From Penelope pileata (Eukaryota > Chordata > Aves > Galliformes > Cracidae): a stretch of DNA of 64,000 nt. Where the stretch lies: assembly GCA_013396635.1 (NCBI GenBank), contig WBMW01000597.1, positions 259,144-323,143 of the forward strand, written 5' to 3'. Under the pieces are notes generated by a model. That model did not search any database and was not told the DNA's origin. It saw only the letters and a list, made by a program, of their open reading frames with translations. Every line of letters starts with the position of its first letter. Position 1 is the first letter of the stretch. Both the position numbers and the translations under genes were made by a program. Positions 38,766 to 49,500 of the stretch are shown here, piece by piece.

Positions 38766-38970
38766 ACAAAAGGACCAGGGGGTTTGGTGATGTGACCCAC
38801 CCTTCAGAGCGCAGCCTCCCAAGATGTTGGACATTTTTCCATATCTTTTTCATATCTGCCAATCCAAGGGGTGGTTTATGAGCACCGTACCCTTAACCCT
38901 GCTTCCTGCTTCTGCACCAACACAGAGCCAGCAGTGCACCTGGAAGGACGTTTTTGATTTTCCCAGTTTT

Positions 38971-39113
38971 GCTCAGTTCACTGCAGAATTTGCTCAGTTC
39001 AGGGCAGGGTTTGCTCAGTTCAGTGCAGGGTTTGCTCAATAGGATGCAGTGTTTGCTTGGTTTCATGCATGGTTTGCTCAGTTTGGTGCAGGGTTTGATT
39101 GGTTGGGTGGAGG
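38971..39113. repeat. 21-bp minisatellite, 6-7 copies
   Basis: The unit is close to GCTCAGTTCAGTGCAGGGTTT. Six full copies of exactly 21 bases run from 38971 to 39096, with a decayed seventh after it. The first three copies are most alike. On the plus strand they would encode a seven-residue repeat (FAQFSAG-like), but the frame ends at a TAG in the fourth copy and no gene structure supports it. Confidence 0.93.
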
Positions 39114-39204
39114 ATGCTGTTGCATGGAAGGTGCTGGGAAGGCAGAGCCAGGAGCTTTTTGAAGGTCCATGGTGCCAGGCCAGGAGGCAGCAGGAAAAAC
39201 CTGA

Positions 39205-39420
39205 AATTACAGCGAGGTGTTAGGAAAAGCTTTTTCAGCAGGAGGGTGAAACACTGCCAGAGAGGGGCCCAGAATGGCCGTGGGGGAGGAGGGGAGCATC
39301 CTTGGAGCTCCTGGCCACGCACAGCCACTGGCACTGACCTGGGTGCACAGCAGGGTCCGGAGGTGCCCAACCAACCCAGTGGAGGAATCTCCATTTAGGA
39401 GCCACCAAAAGCTGCAGCTC
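39205..39420 (+). mobile_element. CR1 LINE 3' fragment
   Basis: GTTAGGAAAAGCTTTTTCAG, AGGGTGAAACACTGCCAGAG and nearby text follow the order of the CR1 3' region on the plus strand, strongly diverged. Confidence 0.6.
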
Positions 39421-39654
39421 TGCACTGAGGCACCTCTGCAGACCCCGTTTCCGTGGCCCTTTGGAAGCTGCAGGAGAGTTTTTAGATGCCTAGAAAGGCA
39501 GCGTGGCAGCTAGGAGGAAGTTGGATTTTTCGTGTTATTTTCTGGATATTTTTTTTGCCTCCTTGGAGACCAAGAGAAAAAGTAGAAATGCTTTTATTGC
39601 AAAGTCCAGGGTTGGAGCACCCATTGCCTCCCTCCTCTTTCCCCCTCGCCCAGG

Positions 39655-39790
39655 TGTCACGGGTTGGAGGGGACCCCTGGGGGTCACCTGGTCCAATGGG
39701 GACACCCGGAGCTGTGCCCAGGAGCACATCTGGGCAGCTGAGCATCTCCAGGGGCTTCAGAAGAGCTGCAAGGACAGAGCTCAGGGGGGC
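39655..39790 (-). mobile_element. CR1 LINE 3' fragment
   Basis: GGGTTGGAGGGGACCCCTGG, then CACCTGGTCCAATGG and GAGCTGTGCCCAGGAGCAC, is reversed CR1 3' sequence. Confidence 0.7.
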
Positions 39791-39889
39791 TGCAGCCTGC
39801 TTAGAGGGAGAGGAGAAGCATCAGGGCTGCTGTATGGAGGGAGGTGGGCACATCTGGATGGGGTGATGGAGAGCCCAGAGGTGGCACAT

Positions 39890-40137
39890 CTGGAGAGGTG
39901 ATGCTCATCACATCTGGAGAGCTGAGAGATATCACGTGGAGAGCTGAGAGGTGGCACATCTGGAGAGCTGAGGGGTAGGACATATGGAGTGCTAAGGGGT
40001 GGCACATCTGGAGAGCCGAGCAGCACACCTGGATAACTGCAGGGCAGCACATCTGGAGAGCCAAGAGCTGGTACGTGGGGAGTGCTGAGGGGCAGCACAT
40101 CTGGATACCCAAGGGTCAGCACATCTGGAGAGCCCAG
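39890..40137. repeat. 24-bp minisatellite, about ten copies
   Basis: The unit is close to GCACATCTGGAGAGCTGAGG with a short variable end, giving about 24 bases. Copies are imperfect and a few have lost or gained bases. Because 24 is a multiple of three, the minus strand shows a long frame with an eight-residue repeat (SPDVLPLS-like) that should not be taken for a protein. The array is continuous, without unique spacers, so it is not a CRISPR array. Confidence 0.92.
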
Positions 40138-40139
40138 CA

Positions 40140-41900
40140 AGCGCCAGGAGCCTGGAGCCAAGCCGGGCGCGCTGCCCCATCACCCTCCCACGGGCCGGGT
40201 CGAGCAGGTCAGGTTTCGGTTTCCAAGGGCCGGGGTTTGTTGTGCGTTTGTTGTCACCATGACAGCCCTGTTGGGACACAGCGCTGCAGCCAGCTCCTCG
40301 GCTGGCTCCTGTCACAAATCACGCAGCCCGGAAAAGGAAGCCCAGGAGGAGGCTGGGGCTCGGTGCGGAGCCAAGCAGGAGGTCCCGCAGCTGAGAGGAG
40401 CACGGACGTGGCTCGGTGCATGGACCCCGGGGACCTTCCCCTTTTGGAGGCTGCCAGAAAGGATCGGGATGTTCCCAGCACTCGATGAGCTGTGCAGTGC
40501 TCATCCCAAGCTCAGCTTGGTGCCATGCAGCAAGCTAGATGCCAGGTTTGCATGGAGCGTGTCTAATCCCCCGAAAAAAAGAAACTGGGGTCACCTGCAG
40601 GGCGCTGGGCACGGGTCAGAGCATGCACGGGAGCAGTGACGTGCACCCGCTGCACCCCATCCTCCTCCCGCAGGGCTGGGCACCGCGCTATCTCGTCCCG
40701 TCGGGGAGCAGGGGTGGGATGAGGTTACGTGGGAACGCTGCTCCTATAGAGCAAGTTGCTACAAAACAGAGGGAAGTGTTTCAGAGGTTGTGCAATCTGT
40801 ATGCCGTATCCCTGGCGACGGCGCGGCCAGGAGGCATTAGCGGGGCTCAGCTGTGTCTGACGGTGGCGGCGATGGATGCACGGGGCTGTGCCGCTGCTCT
40901 GCCCCAAACGTGGGGCTCGGGGCAGAGGAGGGGATGGCACCGACCCTGTCACCTCCATCCTCATGCTCTACTCAAGGTGAAGGGTCCCCCCTAAGTCACC
41001 GACCTCAAAAAAATGTCACATCAAAGGCGTCTCCCATGGGAAGGTCACGCTGGCTTCAAGGAGACGACCCAGACGCCGTGCCACGCCGGGAGATGAAAGC
41101 GAGCAATAGCTGAGACCATGATTTATAACTCGGTGCTGGGAAGGGCTCCAGAAAGCTGCCACCATCCTGCAAACACGTCGCTGATTCCTTCCGAAAAGCT
41201 GCAGTGTGACATGGAGGCATCGGCCGGCCCGGGGCGATGCGTCCCGCTGCTGGGAGCTCCAGGGGCAGCGGAGATCGGAGCAGCGCTGCTGGGGATGCTG
41301 CTGGCACAGAGCAACCCTCCCAGGGGCCAAGGACACCTCAGCCCCACCACGGCTGGACACGATGGCCCTAGAGGTCTTTTCCAACCTTCATGATCCTATG
41401 CATAAGGGCAGGGGTTGGTGGGCACTGTTGGTGGTAGGTGGATGGTTGGGAGTAGACAATCATGGAGATCTTTTCCAACTTTAATGATTCCATGATTCAC
41501 TTCTATGCTTGGGTGCCCAGCACACACCTTCAATATTCCTTTGGTGAAAGGAGATATGCCCGTGGTGAAAGCACAAATCCCAGCCCAACTCAAACCCCAC
41601 GCAATCCTGCTGCTGCCTGTGACGTGCCCGTGCACAGCACTGCGAGCCCATCCTGCTGGGGCCTGGCTCTTCCCCCAGATAAGGGACTGCAGTGTTTGGC
41701 CCTCAAAAAACCCCCTGGGCTCCCCGTGGGGAAGGCTGCAGGGCTCCGTGTGCCTCCTGGTGAAGGCAGCCCCACCTGACGTCCGTAGCACCCAAAGTGG
41801 GCAGCCTGGCTGGGACACGGTGCCGGGTGGTGGAGCAAAGGCCCTGGGAGCATCAATGGGGCAGGTAAAGGAATGGCTGCCAGAAGGGGGGAAAAAAAAG
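40140..41900. other. intergenic, GC-rich, upstream of TPPP3 and after ZDHHC1
   Basis: GC-rich sequence with CR1 ends near 41.34-41.50 kb. No exon or RNA gene was recognised. The long frames seen on both strands have no recognisable domain. Confidence 0.4.
41340..41500 (+). mobile_element. two adjacent CR1 LINE 3' ends
   Basis: GGTCTTTTCCAACCTTCATG at about 41371 and GATCTTTTCCAACTTTAATG at about 41467 are two CR1 tails in the same direction, about 95 bases apart. Either two copies inserted side by side or one tail was duplicated. Confidence 0.7.
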
Positions 41901-41931
41901 AGGAAAGTATTTAGCAAAGGGCATAGAAAAT

Positions 41932-41937
41932 TTTATT
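41932..41937 (-). other. ZDHHC1: ZDHHC1 poly(A) signal
   Basis: AATAAA on the minus strand, the first canonical signal after the last tail exon. It implies a terminal exon of about 1.6 kb (roughly 43.55 to 41.91 kb) if there is no further intron. Confidence 0.6.
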
Positions 41938-43531
41938 GTGGACAGAGCTAATAAAGAGCTCCATACACGACTTTGGGAATGGCTCTGCATGGACAAAGGG
42001 TAAGAAGAGACAGGAGGTGAGGGGAGAGCAGGGGCACCTGCTGGAGAGGAGTTCCTTATGCTTTCTGGCCTCAAAAATCCCAAGCCCAGCCTACCACGAG
42101 ATGCAGTTTTTTGAATGGCAGCAAACGGGGAGAAACAGCAGCGAGGGCTGTGCCTGCCCTGGGCCCATCGGTGGGCAGATGTCCTGCTCCTTGCTGGTCC
42201 CCACACTGGTCCGTCAGTGCCAGCATCTCCAGCAGGACACGCGGTGCCACCGGCTGCAAGGAGCACGACCACGGGCAGACCCTTCCTGCAGCTTTAAACA
42301 CAACGGGTTCGACAGCTACGTGAGGCTTTTGCTGATGGATGGCTCACGTAGCTTGGTGAAGCTCCCCATCCCATCTCTTTAGGGAGTCAAAAATGAGACA
42401 AGGTGGTAAGAAAGCCCTTAAAGAAACTTGGGGTCTGTGGTCTTTACACTGCCTTGACAGATGGCTCCCAAGCACTGCCCCAGGGCATGGCCTGGATGGT
42501 TCTGACTGTGACAGCCCACGAGGACTGCCACATCTGCACTGCTCACCCCTGAGATGTCCCTGGGTGTCCCCGACCCCACGCCCCCCCCCAGTTCACTGAA
42601 GCTGTTCCAGCATTTGCCCTGTCCATGCCCCACACCACACCCCCTTACCATGCAGATTTCCATGAGTCTGGTGCCGCTGCCTGCCAGCACCTGGTGGCAA
42701 AACGAGGGGGAAAAAGAGCAGCTGGGTGGGCACTGAACCTCTGTGGCACCCACACAGCGGTATCCTTGCCCAGCATCCCTTGAAGGGGGTCCCTCTGGTC
42801 CCCACCCATCCCAGGCAGGGGGGACAGAGCCCCAATCCCACTATTCAGGGGTCATTCTGCACCCCATGGAGATGTTTAGCAGGACAGCTCAGCTCTCTGT
42901 CCCTTCAGTACAACAACCTTCGGGTCAGAGAGCCCGGGAACATGGGCTGGGGACTGGGTGCCAATCATACAACCCCTGGGGATGGTCCCTGCAACTGGAA
43001 GAGCCCCGAGAGAGCAGCGGTGTAAGCAGAAGTGCTACAAGGAAAGCAGCAGGGTGCTCAGAACTCCCCTTTGCCTTCCCCCCCCAAAGGAGCAGGGCTG
43101 GCACTGGGGCACACAGCCCTCCTGCCTCTTTCTGCTGAAGTCACCTCTCCAGAGGACAGTGGGCTTTGCTGGGACCTCAGAGCAGCACAGAACGGGACGA
43201 TGGCAGCAGCAGGGCTGGCAGGTGGGTACCTCAGAGATGGGGTCACGTCTGCCAGTCCCATGTTGGCTGTGCCCTGGAGCCATTTGTCCACCATGCCACG
43301 TCCTTCCCCAACCAGCACAGACACACAGAAAGGGTCCTCTGTAGGGCCCACACATGAGAGGATTACGGTCAAAGAGTGACAAAGACTGCCCGTGGACTGA
43401 TACTGATTTGGCAAGAGATGGAAAGCTTTCAGGATCTGCCGTGTCCTCAGAAGTTTCTGGTGAGGGAGCTGCACTGAGGGGCACTCCATGCTGCTGGGAA
43501 AGTGTGGTCGAGGAGGTCAGACCCCGCTGCT

Positions 43532-46500
43532 TTAGAGAGGGCATGCTGGTGGGCTTGGCTTGAAGGTGCACAGTGGGAAGTGGGGCAGGGACAGAGCAAT
43601 CCTGAGGTTACTCCCTGACTACCAGCTGAGGCCCTCTGGCACGACCCAAAGACTGACTGGGTGGAGGCAGATGGAAGATTTAGTTTTCAGGGTACCAAGG
43701 GCCAGCAGAGATGCAGCCTTGTTTCATCCCACACCCTGAAAGTTACCACAATCCTGCTCTGCAGAGCGTGGGTACGGTACAGCTCTTGCCTATGGATAAC
43801 ACTATTTTAGCTCCCTTTAGCATCATGTCATGGTGCCTACCTCAGGTTTGCCACCTCACTGCCTGTTGCCTTTAGGCAAACAGGGAACATCTCTCTGCAG
43901 GCTGATGGCATGCACACCGTGCAGGGATGGGGCCCTCAGCACTCTACAAACCCAGCAGTCCTTACCCAGTGGCAGCCCTGGGCACTTCCCTATCAGGGGA
44001 AGATGTTCCCTTTGTCAAGGAGAGTGGAATTGGGCTCAGGGGCAGCCCTGGCTTAGGAAGAGGCAGCAACCAGAACAAAAAGGATGCAGCAGCGTTTTTG
44101 CTGCCTCTCAGCTAGGCCGGCTGGAAGATGGACAGCATCATGAAAAGGGACACTGTTACCTCCAGAGAACGAGTTGCTGCAGTGAAAATCTTTGAACAGA
44201 AACATACAAACAGAAAGAGAACCTCTTGCCTCATCCCCCAAGGCTATGGCTTTGGAAGGCTGATCACTGGGGCACTGTGGTGTTTGTCCTCATGTCCTTG
44301 AAGCGTGGCTCACGCCTGCCCGGGTGCTGTTTGCTGGTGCATTTTCTGTGGTGTGGCTCCGACGTGCTCCCACCCAGATGAGGCTGACAGACAGGAGGTT
44401 CTCCACTGCTCTTACTTACAAACACAGCAGGAATCTTAGAAAAAAGTTCCAGATCTCGTTCCACGGGTCTGCCTTGCTGGCAGCTTTTCCTTTTCACCTT
44501 GTGCCCAGGATACAGACTTTTCTTGCAACGTTTGGGGTTGTGTGTGGGCACGGGGCAGCGCTGAGCATCACTCGAGTTATTCTTAGAAGGGCCACGAAGG
44601 GCTGTGCTCCCAAGGCGAGTCCGAGCCACAGGGATCTCATCCATGGACTCAGCAGACTCGGAGTGATAGTCAGCTGGGGGTCCTGCTGCCTGCACGGGGC
44701 CAGCGCTGCTGGGGGGCACCAAGAGGCGAAGGCTGGGGGACAACGAGGGGGCAGCAGCCGTGGCTGGGAACTCTGGAGATGGAAAGGAAGAGAAAAGAAA
44801 GGTCAAGAAGAGAGAGATCTCTCAGCACCACAAGGACATCAACAAGCCCATGCACTCTGATCTGGCTGATACACATTTTTGCAAAACTAGACGTGAAAAT
44901 GTACAGAATTTTCCACTGAGCAGTGTACCCAAGTGAGATCATTTTAAAGAGCCTCCAAGCCCTCAGAGAACCTCGCCTTCTCTTCTTAGGCCAGTTAGCT
45001 TCCTGCCAGTGGGAAAGCAATAGTTACAGCATAGCCTGCTCCTTGGAGATGCCTCTTTGCATTTCAAGAAGTCAAGAAACACGCAGGTTTCTCACCTCTC
45101 CTGTTGAAGTTTTGGCTGACAGAAGTGTATTCATTCATAAAGTTACCCAAACGTGTTCAGGGTCAGTTATGTGTTCCTGAGTTCTTCAAGGCCCACTTTA
45201 ATTTCCATCTTACATTTTACTCCCTGAACTCATTTGAATTAATGTTTCTGTCTTTGCCATGGATAAAAATGAGGGAAATTCAGCCAGCTCCTTGCTGCAG
45301 AACAGTACTTGTTCAGCATGTTTCTGTCTTCTTTTCAGAGAGCCAGGGAACTCCTTCCTCCTGTGCTGCTGACACAGTTGCTCAAGTAGCCTAATCCTGT
45401 TGATGAAGATTTGGTTTTCCCTCTTGCTTGTTGGACTAGTTTTAAAAGTTAAAGCTGAGAGCACTCCTTGGTAAAGCTGCCACCACAACAGTTTGGCTGC
45501 GGCTTCCTCCTCAGGAAAACAGAACTGAAAAGAGCATCACCACTGTTTAATTGTGCTGTTGTGGTAGCATCTTGATCGGACTGTCAGGAGCAAGAAGAGC
45601 CCTTCTCAGCCACCCTAGAACTAACAGTTCCAAGAAATGGCCATTTCAACCAATTTTTAGATTCAAGAGTTTTGCTCTTTACAAGGTCCTCACGCTCTTC
45701 ACTTTGCTGCCCATTAGTTTCCCTTTCCTCCCATATACGTGTTCTTGCTCTCTGGTTCCTCCAGCTCTTTTCCCTTCAGTTCTCCCTGCCAGTCAGTTCT
45801 CTTTTCCCTGCTCTGTTCCTTCATCCTTGTGAGTTCCTCAGCTCCAGCTCCAGTTCCTGGTGGCAGCTGTTCTTTCTCTCCTGCACTTTTCAAGCTAATA
45901 AAGAACAAGGAAAAGCTGGCATTGCAACCCCGTTAGCTCTTCACAACACAACCGCTTCCAAGTTCATATTTGCTACCCTCAAGGGAGTTTCTGTTCTTCA
46001 CTTTTTTCTCTACTTTCAGAAAGCATGTTAGGATCAATTTCTTCACATTTCAGTGAACTGGAACACTTACAAAGCAGAGAAGCTGGCTGAGGCACACTCA
46101 CCTGACTGGAGACCTGGGAGAGAGGTGCAAGGTCTAGTGTGTGTTTTAGAGCTGCTCTCTGCTGCTGAAGAAGTCTGTACCATCTTCTTTCTTCTTTTTT
46201 TCTGTCTCTGTGAAAACAAGAAGCCCAAAAGTCACGTAGCATGGCATATGAAGAAAGAGATAACTCTCGTCCAAAATACAAGCATAGTTGAAAAGAAATT
46301 TTTCTTATCATCTGATTAGTAAGACTGATTAATAAGCCTAGAGGAGAGGACAGCACCACCTGCTATCTGAGCAAGTGGGGAAAGCATCTAGGTGCAAGCA
46401 AATGATTATCAAAAAAGGAGAAAACTTGGCTCTGGACAGCTATTCCATACCTACACACAATGTATTTCCCTGGGCAGATAATTTAACCTCCACATTTGAA

Positions 46501-49500
46501 TGCATAAACTGTTGGATTTTTCTCTCCAGAGGCATGCATAGCTTCTTACATCAACAAGCAATGTAGGTGCAGTCACTGAGAAGCACTGGACCAGCAAGAT
46601 ATTGTGCAGGCTCCATCTGTTACAGCTGAGCTGCAAGCTGATGAAGCAACAGCAGAATAGGTCTGATCATATGTAGGAGCTGAGGCAGGAGAGTACTGCT
46701 TGGATGCAGTGACTGCAGGGTGCTGCCATCCCTGCACGTCCATGCTGAGGATTGGCACTACAGCGAGTTTGTACCTCTGCAACTTGGTGAATCATCATCA
46801 CCAGAGGGTACAGCATGCAGCAAGGCTCCTGCTTACCTGTGAAGAGACTGCAAAGTGAAGCGATGGGAGCTCAGGAGAGGAGATGTTCACAGGATCAGCC
46901 TCGTTGTTGTGGACATAGGGCTTTGAAGAGCTAAAGCACATGGCAGATGTGTAAGATGCTTCCCTTCCTTACCTCTGATGCCCACCTTTCTTGCACATTC
47001 TTCTGTCAGGCTAAGGCACCCCTTGCTTTGCACAGCACTCCCTGCATGACTGCAGGGTGGCTGTTCCTGAGCAACAGGGCACAAAACATGAAGGGCTTCC
47101 TCTCCCTTCCCCAGGGACATGAGTTAATAGGCAAGGCTTAATTAAGAGACAAGGAAGCTGTTCTACCATGAGTGCTCGCCTCATATTATAAGCTATGTTG
47201 ATTCATATTGTGATTCATGTCTCCTGACAACATGAAATCATATAATTATACTGAGCTCAATATAGGAATTATGAGACAAAACCGCCCAGAAGTTTAAGCT
47301 GGCAACAGAGGGAACCCTTTTCTGTGATGTAGTGGCTCTTAGCAAAGCGTATAATCCGTACTCTACGTTGTCACTTGGCTTCCACATGGAGTTGAAACTT
47401 AATTTGAATAGAAAAACCTTATGGCCTGAGAAGAGATATTCAGATGTGGGAGTATAAATTCTAAAGGGGCACAAAGACAAGCTGAATATTTTTTTGAGCC
47501 AATTTCCTTATAATCTACTAGAGAGAAAAACTCTAGGGAAACTGGCAATGGGCTGAGGTCAGATTTTCCGATGCAAGAGCAGCTAGGACATCATGTAGAA
47601 CAGGTCACTCGACCCCAGGATAAGCTGAGACATGGCAGCAAAAATGTACAGGGTCAGGGTAAACTTCAGCTGAACCTTCCTTGTACCTTGTAGACTTCAG
47701 CCTTAAGTTAGATCTCTTGCTGAAAACCTCAGAGTTGTGAAGGATGTGAGCATGCACAAGGCACGATGAGCTGTGAACAACAAGCTCTCAGAGCCACGAT
47801 AGCTGAGTGTTCTGTTTCATTCCAAGACAATCTCAGGTACTCACTCACTGTGACTTCCTACTCCAAAACTCTCTAAGCCCCTTCACAAACTGAAATCTCA
47901 CATTTGCTCACAAAGCAGAACATCTCTTTCTGTCACTTTGTAGAACTTTGTCACAAGCTAAAGTAGAGCTTCCAGCTCTATTTCAGGCAGCTTTAAGGGG
48001 CTTTTATTATAAATCAGAGTGTTCTAGGAAAGTTATTTTCCCATAGGAAGGGAGGCAAGAGCTCCTGCAGGGCTCCTGCCCTCCTGAAACTCACAGAATT
48101 CAGCATGTCTTGGTCAAAACACTGGTGCTCCTTATGCTCCTGAGATGACTTTGGGGTCAGTTTCCCATTCAGCACACACTGCTGGGAGACTCACCATGTC
48201 TCTGAAGTTACTGCTGGGAAGTCCTCTACTCGAATAGCAGGCTCTGCATGGCCAGGGTTACCTGGAGCTGCTTCCTGAAACAAACAAAAACAATTAACAC
48301 AATCAGAACAACATGGACACACAGGGGAAAAGAGGGATTTTCACTGCAGAGGTGTTTTCTTCCTCCTTCCTCCCCCATATGCCAAACTTTTCCTGTCATT
48401 GCAGCTAGCACAGCTGGAACCCAGCAGAGGATTCATCTGCCTAAGATGGAAAACCAAGCTTGAGACCATTAGAAGTCCCCAATTCATTCATTTAGCCCTG
48501 CCAGTATTTCATGGGACTCACAATCAAAGCAGAGCACACTTAGAGAGGCCAGCTTAATCATTTCTCAGGACCACGTTGAAAACACCACTTAAAGCCTTCA
48601 TTAGTTACACTGCTCTGTAACAGGAGTTAAGCAGTGAATGCAGAAAACTTCCTTTAAACTCAAATGGAGGGGACAAAAACGAAAGCATGCAGTATATAGG
48701 ATAATCATAAAGCATTTTCTTTATGACCAATAACAATACTTTTTTTTTTTTTAATAAAAAAAGCAATATATTACTCATTTTCCTCAGGCACAGATAAATT
48801 CCAATTAACACCATCCTGAGTTCTCAAGTTGCATGCCTTCATAAGCATAAAAGAAGGCTCAACAAATAAGTTTCCTAAATCCAAGTGTCTGAATTACAGA
48901 AAAGGGCTCCTGGTTCTCCCCTGAAGTACACAGTTAGGATGGTCAGAGGACCAAGTGATGCAGGTTGTGAAGCCTCAATCTCAAAAAATTTGAGAAATAA
49001 ACTGTGCTCAGAGAACCTTGACGCTCTATTTTTGCTAGCTGCACTTAAATACGAATAATTAGCAAGACAACTTTATCTCAAAGTATGCAGTGACTATAGA
49101 CACACATATACTGTGAGGCAAAATGCAGGTGGTAAGGATGGGGGGGATTTTAAAGGCAAGAGGTGTTAGCTTAAAGAACAAAAACCTTAAGCTCAGGAGC
49201 TATTCATCTGAACAGCCTCATCAGCAGACTTGAGAAAATGAAGTCAACATTGGATGTCCCACAGATGGGTTCCTGAGAGACCCAGGAACAGCACAGCACA
49301 TTCACAAACAGTTTGCAGAGGAGCAGAGCAGAGGGATGGAGTCTGGTGATGATGCTCCCTTATGTAAGGCATTAAAAATGAAAGCCACGTGCAAAGAGCT
49401 GCAGAAGATTCATGTAATATTGAATGATGGGGTGATAAAATGGCATGTGAAAATCAGAATTGCTAGATGGAAAGTGATGCACAGAGGAAAAGTGGTGTAA

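Noticed and set aside
38023..38790. long open frames through the N run and polypyrimidine repeat
   Set aside because: They depend on N-containing and repeat sequence; the peptide is only a reflection of the CCTCCAT-type repeat.
39890..40137. CRISPR-like regular repeats
   Set aside because: The copies are imperfect and adjacent with no unique spacers, and the DNA is vertebrate; this is a minisatellite.
39781..40161. minus-strand frames with SPDVLPLS-like repeats
   Set aside because: Produced by the 24-bp minisatellite, whose unit is divisible by three; no start context, splice sites or homologue.
45979..46359. 126-codon minus-strand frame over ZDHHC1 tail exon 46102-46207
   Set aside because: It is a different frame from the one that joins to the 46837-46930 and 44420-44772 exons in phase.
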